A stretch of 64,000 bases of DNA, taken from Pseudovibrio axinellae. Lineage in GTDB: Bacteria > Pseudomonadota > Alphaproteobacteria > Rhizobiales > Stappiaceae. The first letter of the stretch is position 1. Every line of letters starts with the position of its first letter. Of the stretch, positions 1-8,320 are shown piece after piece. The notes below the pieces were generated by a model that was not told the origin of the DNA, searched no databases, and saw nothing but the letters and a program-made list of their open reading frames with translations. The position numbers and the translations under genes are program-made. The stretch lies in NCBI RefSeq assembly GCF_900110875.1, contig NZ_FOFM01000010.1, forward strand, positions 55,401-119,400, in the 5' to 3' direction.

Positions 1-1262
1 AGCTTTAGCAGATGTTGCGGTGCAGCTGGGACCACAGGGCGGACATGCGGTAATCCGTGCACGTACTGGGGCACCCCATTTTGATCAAGGCAAACCAGAT
101 CAATCCGAGGTAAACGTTTTTTGTAGGTGATCTGCACATCACCGCCGTCCTGACCGGCAGGCAGGCGCAACCGATAAAGCTCAGTATCAAGCGGCTGAAC
201 AGCTTCAAAATAACGATAGGAAACAGTCATACTCGAACCGGAAGAGGGTTCATCGCCACTCAAAGACCAGTCAATCTGATCGGCTGTCAGTTGCCAGCTC
301 TGCCCTTCTTGATAGCTTGTAGATCCTACCTTGACAGAAAGAATTTCCCGCACACTGTCAAATGCAAGGGCATCGCGACCACCAGCCACGCCTTTGGTGA
401 CTGCCTCGGTGTGCTCACGCTCAATCAAGGTCTGTACAACACTGTCAATTGGACCTTGCCGGATATCGACCCAAAAGTCAGAGCTGCCCTCAACACTGTG
501 AAATTCAGCATCAATCTGGGCAGTCGCCCATCCTTCTTCCGCCAAAAGACGCAGCGCCCCTTCGCGTTGGCGCTTAAAGCCGTTAATGTTGGCAATGCCG
601 CCCGCAATTGAAAACGCCTGTGCTATGCCGTCTATCCCTAGCGCGGTTACCTGGCAGCCCTCAACAATATAGTGGCCTCTAGCCTGCACATCATAAAGGC
701 TGATCGCCTGCATCGTGGTAGAAAGCTCAGTTGGTGATGAGGTATCCAACAACACGCCACCAATGACGCGGTGGACAGGGTAGAATATCCCCTCGCCGCC
801 ATCATCAGGCAGCGCCCAGACAAGGCTCTTTTCTTCGCGGCAAGCCCCACCCTCACCTTCAGCTTCAGTTCCCGGTGCCAGCCCTACCAGCGTTGGATCG
901 TCTTCAGGGCCAGTGTTTTTTGACATCAACCGAACACCTACATCCAGCGTGCCGGAAAACTCTACACCCTCAAAAAGTGCAGCCACTACAGGGCGCACGT
1001 CACCATCAATATAAATTTCACCTTCCTGCAGCTGCAGGGTCCCTGCGCCCACATTCACTTGCAGACCAGCCCCAGAAACCCGATCCCCATCACGGGAGGA
1101 TAAAGAGCCAGCCCGAGCTGCCTGCCTTGCTGCAATAGCCTGCATTTCATTGAGCTCAGCACCTTGCAAAAACTGCCCTTCCCGGAAAATCAGCGAGGAG
1201 TCATTGGGACGAGCGGACGAGCGGTCATAGGCACCCGGTACAAGCGGATGTTCAAAAGCCAT
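1..1262 (-). CDS. DUF4815-like phage tail protein, C-terminus cut by window edge
   Basis: An open frame runs without a stop from an ATG at 1262 to base 1, giving the first 420 residues. The N-terminus (MAFEHPLVPGAYDRS, then a GQFLQGAELNEMQ stretch) matches my memory of DUF4815 proteins, which lie after the baseplate genes of some alphaproteobacterial phages and are taken as tail-fibre or receptor-binding components. The rest is beta-rich, with repeated G-x-V/I-x-I-D-G patterns. It follows the gpI-like gene by 15 bases at the end of the visible late operon, where P2-type phages keep fibre genes. The family name rests on the N-terminus only. A generic tail fibre is the alternative. Confidence 0.62.
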   Translation of the reverse strand, partial: MAFEHPLVPGAYDRSSARPNDSSLIFREGQFLQGAELNEMQAIAARQAARAGSLSSRDGDRVSGAGLQVNVGAGTLQLQEGEIYIDGDVRPVVAALFEGVEFSGTLDVGVRLMSKNTGPEDDPTLVGLAPGTEAEGEGGACREEKSLVWALPDDGGEGIFYPVHRVIGGVLLDTSSPTELSTTMQAISLYDVQARGHYIVEGCQVTALGIDGIAQAFSIAGGIANINGFKRQREGALRLLAEEGWATAQIDAEFHSVEGSSDFWVDIRQGPIDSVVQTLIEREHTEAVTKGVAGGRDALAFDSVREILSVKVGSTSYQEGQSWQLTADQIDWSLSGDEPSSGSSMTVSYRYFEAVQPLDTELYRLRLPAGQDGGDVQITYKKRLPRIDLVCLDQNGVPQYVHGLPHVRPVVPAAPQHLLK

Positions 1263-1277
1263 GGGGCAATCCTTATT

Positions 1278-2387
1278 TTATGAAAAGCTGAGCAAAAGCT
1301 TGATGCGCTCGCGGCGTGTATGTTGAAACTCAAAGGCCAACGGCTGGTGAAGCACAGGAGCAATCGGCGTGACGATCTGGTCAGGGAGCAGCCAGCTTTG
1401 CGCCTGAGGCAAACCCACGACTGGCTTTGCTCCCATCAAAAGCGCTATTGAGTGGAGCTCCTCACCAGCTCCGTTTCCAAACCCGGTCAAGGCCTCAATG
1501 AAAACCCGTTGTCCAGCAGGGTCAGGCCCGACCTTTTCACCATTAATTTGATATGTTGTGGTTTCCGATGAAACCTGCTGTGTGATTTTAAACCGCCGAG
1601 CACCAATCAGTGACCCGTCTTCCCGGTAAAAGCCCAGATACCCACCAAGGCGGACAAACTCGCCCGCCATAAATCGTTGTGCCGTCCCTGCGCCTAAATC
1701 TTCCCAGGGAACATCAACGCCTTCCCATGGCACGGTTAGGTCATCCCAGCTCAACCCGTCTCCGCCATCAATGTGGATACCAAGAGCCTGCTGAGTTGCT
1801 TTATCAAGTGCCAACGCGATTTCGTGATACTGCCCAAAGCTCCACTTGGTTTGATCTTCGCCAACCCGAACGCCGGAATGCGCAGATAAAATTGTAGACC
1901 CGAGTTTTGAATAAGAGAGTTCCAGCGCTCTGATATCGTAACCACGGAAAACGCGAGCAACTTTAGTCCTTCGGGAAACAGACAACCGGGCAACCCCGGC
2001 AACACGAGGCAGATCAGCCTCAGTTATTGGCAGCCTATCAAGAGCCAGTTGGTCCCAGTGCCACTTGCGCCGCCTGCTTGGAGCAACTTCAAGCGTTCCG
2101 CCGTACCCGATAAACCCAAGACCTTTGTAAACAGCCGCCTCAAACCCGCGAATACGCAGCCATTCCAACCCGTCATCATATAGCTCATAAACGTTGTCAA
2201 CGTATGGGCTTAGCATCCCCAAGCCGGTTTCTTCTATCAGGTGCGGCATGATACGCGGTTGTGGGTTTGCCCACTTCATGCCCATGTTTTCAATATGTGG
2301 TCGTAATTGTTCAACTTCACTTTGTAAGTTTTTGCCAACTAAGCGGACCCATAGCTCTGCCGACTGCGGCGTCAATCCAGAACTCAT
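1278..2387 (-). CDS. phage tail protein, P2 gpI-like
   Basis: A 369-residue protein whose first 130 residues have the look of tail protein I, with an L-x-P-x-x-x-P-x-L-x-P pattern and a W-H-W element (KWHWDQLALDR). In P2-like phages gpI attaches to the baseplate wedge and leads into the fibre genes. It is longer than typical gpI (about 180-200 residues). Residues 150-369 look like an added beta-rich, lectin-like domain (SKLGSTILSAHSG, WEGVDVPWEDLG). Its start overlaps the end of the gpJ gene by 4 bases, so the two are probably translationally coupled. Family call is by order and pattern; the C-terminal domain is unassigned. Confidence 0.65.
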   Translation of the reverse strand: MSSGLTPQSAELWVRLVGKNLQSEVEQLRPHIENMGMKWANPQPRIMPHLIEETGLGMLSPYVDNVYELYDDGLEWLRIRGFEAAVYKGLGFIGYGGTLEVAPSRRRKWHWDQLALDRLPITEADLPRVAGVARLSVSRRTKVARVFRGYDIRALELSYSKLGSTILSAHSGVRVGEDQTKWSFGQYHEIALALDKATQQALGIHIDGGDGLSWDDLTVPWEGVDVPWEDLGAGTAQRFMAGEFVRLGGYLGFYREDGSLIGARRFKITQQVSSETTTYQINGEKVGPDPAGQRVFIEALTGFGNGAGEELHSIALLMGAKPVVGLPQAQSWLLPDQIVTPIAPVLHQPLAFEFQHTRRERIKLLLSFS

Positions 2388-3244
2388 CGCCCACGGCCCA
2401 TTGATGTTATGCTGATTGACCCGAGCGCAATTGCCTCATTTGGATCTGCAATCACATCAGCAAAAGGTGCCTCAACAATCACATTGTTAATCCCGTCACG
2501 CATCGCAGTGCTGACCAACCAGGCCCGTGTAAGGTCTAGCCCAAGACGATCTTCAACCTCCCATGCAGCTCTCAGTTTCTCTTCCAACTCGATAGGCGCA
2601 GTGTCTCTGGCGTACTCCTCAAGCTGCACAATGAGTGCAACGTCAACAATCTTAGTCACAGCAGATACGACATTGAAGCGGTCAGAGGTCACTCTATTAT
2701 CTGGTAAAATCAGGTGGGAATACACCGCCACCAAAAGCTCAGGCCCCGCAATGCCTCCAGGTACTGTTGACAGAACTCCGACGTTTAGCGTTGGATCAAT
2801 ACCATCATCCCAGATTGCAACATCCATCACATCAATATGCGCATCCATCGCAAGCGCTTTGTAGCGCTCCTCTGGCCCGCCACCAGAGCGTCCGGCAATA
2901 TGAAGAAGGAGCCGTTCACGAAAGCGAGTATCTTCTTCGCCCGTCATGCGAGCAACACCGTAAAAGTCAGCTAACTTATCCAATGGGACGCCTTGTGAAT
3001 ACATCACAAAATGAGAAACCCATTCGTCATTTATATGGTGCCGGGTATTGATGAGTTCCGTTGCAAAAGTCTCAAGTACTCGCCTTAGCGGGTCGGCCTG
3101 AATATTCAACGTTGTGTAAGAGACGTCATGAGCGCTGAAATCAGTCATAACATTTTGTATCAATCGATCCGCGATTGTCTCAAAGGAAGTGTCGGTTATC
3201 AGCTCTGGAGGAAGAAGAGTATTATCGCTCATGACAGGTTCCAT
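2384..3244 (-). CDS. baseplate J/gp47 family protein
   Basis: A 286-residue protein typical of gpJ-type baseplate wedge subunits. The N-terminal third carries the family pattern of D-P-x-x-R-x-x-E ending in N-x-x-x-x-x-x-L-A-x-x-x-G-V-x-R (LDKLADFYGVARM), followed by R-x-R-x-x-x-x-x-x-x-G-R-S-G-G. The middle contains the usual V-x-D-V-x-I beta repeats. It lies between gpW/gp25 and gpI, the canonical V-W-J-I order. An internal ATG at 3232 (MSDNTLL) is an equally good start. The gene ends 4 bases inside the gpI gene. Confidence 0.85.
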   Translation of the reverse strand: MEPVMSDNTLLPPELITDTSFETIADRLIQNVMTDFSAHDVSYTTLNIQADPLRRVLETFATELINTRHHINDEWVSHFVMYSQGVPLDKLADFYGVARMTGEEDTRFRERLLLHIAGRSGGGPEERYKALAMDAHIDVMDVAIWDDGIDPTLNVGVLSTVPGGIAGPELLVAVYSHLILPDNRVTSDRFNVVSAVTKIVDVALIVQLEEYARDTAPIELEEKLRAAWEVEDRLGLDLTRAWLVSTAMRDGINNVIVEAPFADVIADPNEAIALGSISITSMGRGR

Positions 3245-3255
3245 GTCTTAGGCTC

Positions 3256-3657
3256 TTACGCAAGCAAGTCTGGCTTCGAATATGCGACGTCTTTCCGTTC
3301 AGCTCGTTCAAAAGAACCCAAGTGGCCCAAGGGAAAATAGATACCTGATAATATCGTAGTTAACTTCGCAGGAACTGAAGCATCTATCGAAATATTCTCT
3401 AGATGAAATCGTGGCTCTCCATACCAAGTGCCACGAACCAAACGTGGCTGTAATGCAAGTGCGATAGAAAAGTAAAAGTCGACAATCAAATCTTGATGTT
3501 GAGGTTTATCGATAAGCTTAGAGATGTCACAACCCCAGTCTCGACGTTGAGCATATGAACCCAACTCGGCTTTAAGCGTGGTCAATATACAGTCTGTTGT
3601 ATTTTCCCAGCCAGAATTCAATTCCGGCTGGGAAGTGCTAAAACCGAAGCTCGACAT
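3256..3657 (-). CDS. baseplate wedge protein, gpW/gp25 family
   Basis: A 133-residue protein matching the length and order of gp25/P2 gpW wedge subunits. The family element R-R-D-W-G-C-D-I-S-K-L-I (residues 38-49) corresponds to the usual R-x-x-x-x-G-x-x-L-x-x-L-I segment. The C-terminal half is predicted beta, ending with I-Y-F-P-L-G-H-L. It acts with gpJ in the baseplate wedge that triggers sheath contraction. Its start coincides with the stop of the 66-residue gene upstream, and gpJ follows after 11 bases. Confidence 0.7.
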   Translation of the reverse strand: MSSFGFSTSQPELNSGWENTTDCILTTLKAELGSYAQRRDWGCDISKLIDKPQHQDLIVDFYFSIALALQPRLVRGTWYGEPRFHLENISIDASVPAKLTTILSGIYFPLGHLGSFERAERKDVAYSKPDLLA

Positions 3658-3857
3658 TATTTGTCCACGTCTGTTTTATCTTTAGACACACTCTGGCGCA
3701 CCGAACTGTTTTTCTTTGCAGCAGGTTCTTTTTCTTCTACCAAATTGCCAGCTCTGCGATCAGCATCAGTGGCGAAAGGTGTACTGGTGATAACTTCATC
3801 TTTCTTACGCAAAGTACCATCAAACCAGAATGGCTTAAGGCAACGATATTTTTTCAT
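3657..3857 (-). CDS. small basic phage protein, unknown function
   Basis: A 66-residue protein: a short ordered N-terminus (YRCLKPFWFDG) and a lysine/serine-rich tail. It sits between gpV and gpW in the baseplate cluster. It resembles the 70-residue gene at 5578-5790 in layout (a Y-K/R start, a short beta domain, a charged K-rich tail), which suggests two members of one small family, but I see no clear sequence identity. Function not recognised. Confidence 0.6.
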   Translation of the reverse strand: MKKYRCLKPFWFDGTLRKKDEVITSTPFATDADRRAGNLVEEKEPAAKKNSSVRQSVSKDKTDVDK

Positions 3858-3871
3858 GTTTTTCTCCTAAA

Positions 3872-4393
3872 TTATGCTGGCGGGCCGGTGTTTTGGTTGC
3901 CCGGTTCAATGCCCTGATGCTGATGATCATGACCAACGTTCTTATCGTTATGCGTGAGACTTTCGCCATTAACTTTCACGTCCCCGACAAGCCTGATTGT
4001 CGATGCCGAGATGATCATTTCTTCATCGGACATTTTCATGCTTGTATCGCCTACTCCTTTAAACCACTGTCCGAGTTGGTCATGCGGTTGCAGAAACTCA
4101 TCAGTGTATCCACCAGGCAAAACAAGGCCTCGCCCCGGTTCTCCTGTGGGATTAAGAACCAGAACCCTTTCTCCTTTTGAAAGAGGAGCCCACTCAGTAA
4201 TGGCGCCTGCGCGGGTCAACTGAGGGAGGCGGTCACTATCAAGCCCCTGCATTTTGACTTCAACGGTGCCATCCTCATAAGAGGCTGTAACCTTTGCTTC
4301 GCGCATGAAATTGTTCTGCGCACGCAAGAGGTGGCGTGTCAGATTCTCAAGGCGCTCCAACCGAAGCAGGAGCTCATCGATAAAGTTGGGCAT
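3872..4393 (-). CDS. baseplate assembly protein V (spike), gpV-like
   Basis: Read from the ATG at 4393 (MPNFIDELLLRLERLE), giving 173 residues. A longer frame to 4453 would run 60 bases into the upstream gene, which ends at 4395. Known gpV proteins form the trimeric membrane-piercing spike, with an N-terminal helix, an OB-fold and a beta-helix. Here residues 1-30 form an L-rich helix, then an OB-like segment (VTASYEDGTVEVKMQGL) and the family sequence around the E-R-V-L-V-L-N-P-T-G-E-P-G-R-G motif. The C-terminus is histidine-rich with H-N-D-K-N-V-G-H-D-H, the usual gpV tip in which histidines bind a metal. Confidence 0.85.
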   Translation of the reverse strand: MPNFIDELLLRLERLENLTRHLLRAQNNFMREAKVTASYEDGTVEVKMQGLDSDRLPQLTRAGAITEWAPLSKGERVLVLNPTGEPGRGLVLPGGYTDEFLQPHDQLGQWFKGVGDTSMKMSDEEMIISASTIRLVGDVKVNGESLTHNDKNVGHDHQHQGIEPGNQNTGPPA

Positions 4394-4394
4394 G

Positions 4395-5153
4395 TCACGA
4401 GCTGCCGTTTGAAGCGTGGAACACAATTTCAGGGGTAATAGATACCGGGGCATCAGGCTTAGGAATGCCGAGGGCTTCTCGCACCTTATTGGGGTAGTTC
4501 AGGTGCACAGCATGTTGCGTTGACAGAGAGAGTTCTTTGTCAAAAGCGTAGGCTTCAAGAAGGTCCTCAACGTACTCGCCGTACTCGCCCTTACTGCGAA
4601 GTTCTTCCAGAAAAGCGGTAACTTCTTCGCTTGGCTGGCCCACAATTGGGTCACGATCACACAGCACTTCAACCGTGATCTGGCGAGCAGCAACCTTGGA
4701 TCCTCCTTCAACAGTTGCCCCACGGCGACTGATAACATTGTCATAGCTATTGATCAGAGATCTATAGGCATCACAAGCAAGATTATCGCCATGCAGTGCT
4801 CGGAAAATCTGCGCCTCGAACATATCAAGCGAGTACTCAAGCTCAGCGTCTGTGTTGGGGAGGTTCAGGTTAAAGGTTTCGTCCTCATCAACATCAAAAG
4901 CACCTATGAACACCTCGAAGGTGATGGTGATCGTCCGCTTATCTCTCTCGTACCCAAGAGCAGGAGGTCCATTGAAATCATAGTCTGTGTAGACTACGCA
5001 CATTGGATACACGGTATCTTTCTTCTGCGTATGGACTGGCTCAATTTTACTATCAAAGATAAGCCTGCCCGCTATGGTTGGGAGTGGCTCATCCATATAG
5101 TTAGATAGTGCTGATACCACCGCCCACCGCAAGACTATCCGATTGAGGATCAT
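4395..5153 (-). CDS. probable neck or tail-terminator protein
   Basis: A 252-residue protein between the head-completion gene and gpV. It begins with R-x-A-x-x-x-x-L and contains P-M-C-V-V-Y-T-D-Y and a beta segment T-I-T-I-T-F-E-V-F-I followed by a long helix with D-x-F-E-A-Q-I. This resembles tail terminators and minor tail completion proteins. It starts 4 bases inside the preceding gene and ends 2 bases before gpV. The specific role is inferred from position and fold-like pattern only. Confidence 0.5.
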   Translation of the reverse strand: MILNRIVLRWAVVSALSNYMDEPLPTIAGRLIFDSKIEPVHTQKKDTVYPMCVVYTDYDFNGPPALGYERDKRTITITFEVFIGAFDVDEDETFNLNLPNTDAELEYSLDMFEAQIFRALHGDNLACDAYRSLINSYDNVISRRGATVEGGSKVAARQITVEVLCDRDPIVGQPSEEVTAFLEELRSKGEYGEYVEDLLEAYAFDKELSLSTQHAVHLNYPNKVREALGIPKPDAPVSITPEIVFHASNGSS

Positions 5154-5572
5154 CGTGTGACCTCCAACACGCGAAGCCGCATTTCAATGCGCTCCATACC
5201 GTCTGGTTGAACATCTAAAATCTTGAATTTTGGGAATTCAGGTTTGGAGGTGATTTCGAAAATATCACCCTGCTCTGGATGAGTTTCCAAGTTCTCAAAG
5301 TAGTGAGCTGCAACCGAGGCAAAGGGAGCGCTACCGATTGAGATCGCTCTGAAATCGTTAGCTTCCCTGTAGGTCTTACGTACGCCCAATTGCATGCCAA
5401 ATTCTTTTGCTGCGTAAATAAAGGGGCAGCGCCCCACAACGACCGCTCTGTTGGGGTCAGGCTTGGCGCGACTGTTAGTGGTTTCATCAGACATAGGAGT
5501 GATTTTGAACTCATAATCTCCCATGACATCATCAATGGTGTCAGAAGCCATATGCACCAAGTCCTGAAACAT
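5150..5572 (-). CDS. head-tail joining protein, lambda FII-like candidate
   Basis: A 140-residue protein located after the capsid decoration gene, where head-completion proteins sit. It has a mostly beta C-terminal half (PFASVAAHYFENLETHP, then R-I-E-M-R-L-R-V-L-E-V). This fits the gpFII/gp10 adaptor group that connects the portal to the tail. No diagnostic motif can be seen, so the assignment leans on size and gene order. Its last 4 bases overlap the next gene, typical of this packed operon. Confidence 0.5.
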   Translation of the reverse strand: MFQDLVHMASDTIDDVMGDYEFKITPMSDETTNSRAKPDPNRAVVVGRCPFIYAAKEFGMQLGVRKTYREANDFRAISIGSAPFASVAAHYFENLETHPEQGDIFEITSKPEFPKFKILDVQPDGMERIEMRLRVLEVTR

Positions 5573-5577
5573 CCCTC

Positions 5578-5790
5578 TTATCCCTTGGAAGTGGTCTTGC
5601 GGGGAGTGCCTCGTTTCGCAGGTGCTTTTTGGGCGTCCTGTTCAAGCGGCTCACCATCTTCATCCACTTCAATCAATAGCCCTGCTTTCACGTAGCCCTT
5701 CGCACCTTCTTCAGTTAGGCGCAGAGCAGTGTCTACAGCAAAGGGTTTGCCCTCAATTATCGTTCTGCCAGTGGTCTTGTAGTTTTTCAT
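5578..5790 (-). CDS. small charged phage protein, unknown function
   Basis: A 70-residue protein with an N-terminal beta-like stretch (GRTIIEGKPFAVDTALRL) and a lysine/alanine/threonine-rich tail. Genes of this size between the decoration protein and head-completion protein occur in many lambda-like phages. A strong stem-loop (5808-5831) lies directly upstream. Function not recognised. Confidence 0.6.
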   Translation of the reverse strand: MKNYKTTGRTIIEGKPFAVDTALRLTEEGAKGYVKAGLLIEVDEDGEPLEQDAQKAPAKRGTPRKTTSKG

Positions 5791-5807
5791 CGTGGGCTCC
5801 GCAATGT

Positions 5808-5831
5808 GGGTGCGCTATGATCAGCGCACCC
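5808..5831. repeat. perfect stem-loop in late operon
   Basis: GGGTGCGCT, a 6-nt loop, AGCGCACCC: a 9-bp perfect stem between the DUF2190 stop and the next start. There is no T run on the minus strand, so it is more likely an mRNA processing or stability element protecting the 3' end of the capsid-region message than a terminator. Confidence 0.7.
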
Positions 5832-5849
5832 AATTGATAAGGTCAGCAC

Positions 5850-6188
5850 TTAGAAGCTGCGCAGCAGCATGATCCGCCCGATTGTGGCATCAACTGAAGC
5901 AGGCTGTTCTGCAACGCCCGCATAAGTGTTGTCGGTCGCGGTCGTGGTCATGGTGTCAGTATCTTCGTCGTAGTAGAGCTTTACGCCCTGCTCCCAGACT
6001 TGAGCACCTGTTTTGCCGTACTCGTAGACACCTCCGGTGGTGTCCAGTTCGTACTCATCGCCTTCTTCAGCGCTGGTTTGAGAAATTCCAGACATTGCGC
6101 CGACCGCGTAGAATTTGCCCGATTGGGCGCCACCGGTTCCAGCAACCACCGTCACGCGTTCACCGGATTTGATATAGTTCTGAGCCAT
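5850..6188 (-). CDS. capsid cement/decoration protein, DUF2190 family
   Basis: 112 residues from the ATG at 6188; a GTG 3 bases upstream is less likely. DUF2190 proteins stabilise phage capsids and follow the major capsid gene, as here. Sequence signs: MAQNYIKSGERVTVVAG at the start, a G-x-F-Y-A-V-G segment, and the family ending with T-Y-A-G-V-A-E-Q-P-A-S, then I-G-R-I-M-L. A terminator-like hairpin lies between it and the capsid gene, which would set its expression relative to capsid. Confidence 0.82.
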   Translation of the reverse strand: MAQNYIKSGERVTVVAGTGGAQSGKFYAVGAMSGISQTSAEEGDEYELDTTGGVYEYGKTGAQVWEQGVKLYYDEDTDTMTTTATDNTYAGVAEQPASVDATIGRIMLLRSF

Positions 6189-6212
6189 CACTCTTCCTCA
6201 GAGTTTGGACAT

Positions 6213-6234
6213 AAAAAAACCGGCTAGAGCCGGT
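6213..6234 (-). terminator. rho-independent terminator inside the late operon
   Basis: On the minus strand ACCGGCT, a 2-nt loop, AGCCGGT, then seven T. It lies between the capsid fusion gene (stop at 6261) and the decoration gene (start at 6188). It would reduce transcription of all downstream tail genes relative to capsid unless bypassed. Confidence 0.75.
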
Positions 6235-6260
6235 CGTTCATGTGCTGGTTTAAGTAAGGG

Positions 6261-8312
6261 TTATTCACCAGCGTTGCGCTGGATTGCTTTCCGATCAACA
6301 GGTGCTGCACCAAAGTCCAGACGAATCTTGAGCTGCATCCCATCAACTTTAAAGCCCATCTGAGTTTCAGTAGATGGGCCGTTCTCACCTTCCAGATAGG
6401 CAAACTCAACTGCAGGTGCCTGATTGGGATCAGCAACCATATGCCATGCTTTCCCGCTGATATCTGATAGACGATCTTCAACGATGCGTTCGTAGCCTGT
6501 CAGATACTCAGGAACAGTGTCTGTGGTCTTCGTTGGCGAGATCGGCGCAAATAGATGAGCTGCAGGCAACTCCAGTTCTGTCGGCAGTAGGATAAAGCGA
6601 GGACGTAAGCGCAACTTTACCTTGCCAGAAACGTCCAGCTGCTGAGACATCCTGATCCGTCCGGCAGCGATTGCATTCAGCGAGAGCGCCGATGCTGCGC
6701 CAGTGAGCAGGTTCTTGTGGTCAGCATGGAACAGAGCCTTGCCGTCCGACATTTTCTTGTTGTCGACCAAGCAGTTGTAAACAACGTCGGATTCCAGAAT
6801 TGAAACCTGATTACCAAACTTGCGTGGCAGGTCATTAAAGACGTTCAGGTCATCATTGACAATGGCTTGGCGGGTAATGCCGATGATGCGGCCATAAGTG
6901 CCGATGCGGTAGCTTTCTTTACCTTCACCGATAGTAGTGCTCTCGTATTCACCATTCTCATTGACCTTGCGCAGCTCGCCAACTTCGCCAACACTGATGC
7001 GGTGCATGTCACGGAAATCCGTTGCCGTTGCCTGCTTGGCCCAACCGCGGAATGTTTGAGTTTCTCCCTGATAGGCCTGCATCACCTGACGGTTTACAAC
7101 ACCTTCCAGAATGATCGGGAAATCACTGGTACCTTGGAATGCGCGTTCCGCCAGTTCCATGGCGCTCAAACCGCGAGTTCTTTCGCCAGCAAGCTCCAGA
7201 CATTCGCGAGCCATTTCCTTCAAGGTCAGGCCACGATAATCGCGAGCAGGGTCAGTGAGCTTATAGTGGCCGGGAGAACAACGATGCAATACCGCATTTG
7301 TCATTGCTTCGCGTCGCGTGTCTACTTCGTCCTGGCGGCCCCTAGGTTCAGCGGAGTTGGAGTGAGGGAAGGTCTCGCTTCGCTCCTCATCCTGTGCCTT
7401 TGCATCCAGAATTGCATCCTTGAAATCAGCAACAGACGTACCATCGTCGATTGCTTTGCGTACCTTGGCATCCGCCATGTTGTGCTGTTGCCCCAGAACA
7501 TGAATTGATCGGGCGCGCTCTCGCTCCTGCTCACGGGCTTCATCAGCAGCTGCTCCCCGTTCCGCATCAACATCCACAGGAGGTGTTGAAGAGGCGTCGT
7601 TAACAACGACAGGGGGTTGAGCATTGCGCTCGCCACCGGTTGCGGAAGGTTTGTTTGCATCAGGTGCCGGGTCCGCATTGCGCTTTGGCATGTCTTCATC
7701 CTCTTGAATTAATGCCGTATCTTCCACGGCAGCTTCGGAGCGTACTAGGACGCAGTCGAATTCGGTTTCATCATTAGGCTTGACTGAGCGTGAGTGCGCA
7801 CCGGCATCAGCTGGCACAGGAACAACAGAGATCTCTGAAGGCTCCCAATCAATTGCCCGCCATTCCGGAGCTGGCTCATCGTCTTTTTCGATTTTCTCAA
7901 ATTTGTAGACCCGATACCCAACACTCACTTGGAATGGATGGCCGTCACGCAAATCCTGAATGATCTGTTCTGATGTCTCTGAAGAGTTGAGTTTGACAAG
8001 GCAGTATCCCTTGCCGTCAGCCAGTCGCACGCTTCCAGGAACAATCGTACCAAGGCGATCTTTCATGCTCCACTGCGAGTGCGAGTCGAGCAGTGACATG
8101 CCTTTTTCAAAACGCTCCATTCGCATGGCTTCAGAAGACATGACCAGTACTTCATTGTAAGGGCCATGCTGCCAGGAGTTGCGCATGTAAGGCGTGTCGG
8201 TCGCGAAGATGACTTCAACCGTGCGCTCACCTTCGTTGAAGGTTGCTGAACGCACTTCTCCCGGGGCGTTCCCTTTAGGGATCCGGATATTCTCTTGCAG
8301 TCGCTTTGGCAT
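6261..8312 (-). CDS. prohead protease / major capsid protein fusion
   Basis: A 683-residue fusion of two normally separate head proteins. Residues 1-175 are an HK97-type (S78/U35) prohead protease: H78 in LLDSHSQWS, S130 in FQVSVGYRVY, and the WEPSEISVVPVPADAG signature. Residues 190-290 are acidic, rich in D/E/A/R and low in structure, and could serve as scaffold. Residues 310-683 are a major capsid domain (DFPIILEGVVNRQVMQAYQG, FRDMHRISVGEV, KALFHADHKNLL). This protease-capsid fusion is a known arrangement in proteobacterial phages. Self-cleavage would release the shell protein. The gene follows the portal gene by 8 bases, and a terminator hairpin follows. Confidence 0.9.
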   Translation of the reverse strand: MPKRLQENIRIPKGNAPGEVRSATFNEGERTVEVIFATDTPYMRNSWQHGPYNEVLVMSSEAMRMERFEKGMSLLDSHSQWSMKDRLGTIVPGSVRLADGKGYCLVKLNSSETSEQIIQDLRDGHPFQVSVGYRVYKFEKIEKDDEPAPEWRAIDWEPSEISVVPVPADAGAHSRSVKPNDETEFDCVLVRSEAAVEDTALIQEDEDMPKRNADPAPDANKPSATGGERNAQPPVVVNDASSTPPVDVDAERGAAADEAREQERERARSIHVLGQQHNMADAKVRKAIDDGTSVADFKDAILDAKAQDEERSETFPHSNSAEPRGRQDEVDTRREAMTNAVLHRCSPGHYKLTDPARDYRGLTLKEMARECLELAGERTRGLSAMELAERAFQGTSDFPIILEGVVNRQVMQAYQGETQTFRGWAKQATATDFRDMHRISVGEVGELRKVNENGEYESTTIGEGKESYRIGTYGRIIGITRQAIVNDDLNVFNDLPRKFGNQVSILESDVVYNCLVDNKKMSDGKALFHADHKNLLTGAASALSLNAIAAGRIRMSQQLDVSGKVKLRLRPRFILLPTELELPAAHLFAPISPTKTTDTVPEYLTGYERIVEDRLSDISGKAWHMVADPNQAPAVEFAYLEGENGPSTETQMGFKVDGMQLKIRLDFGAAPVDRKAIQRNAGE

Positions 8313-8320
8313 GAGGTTTC

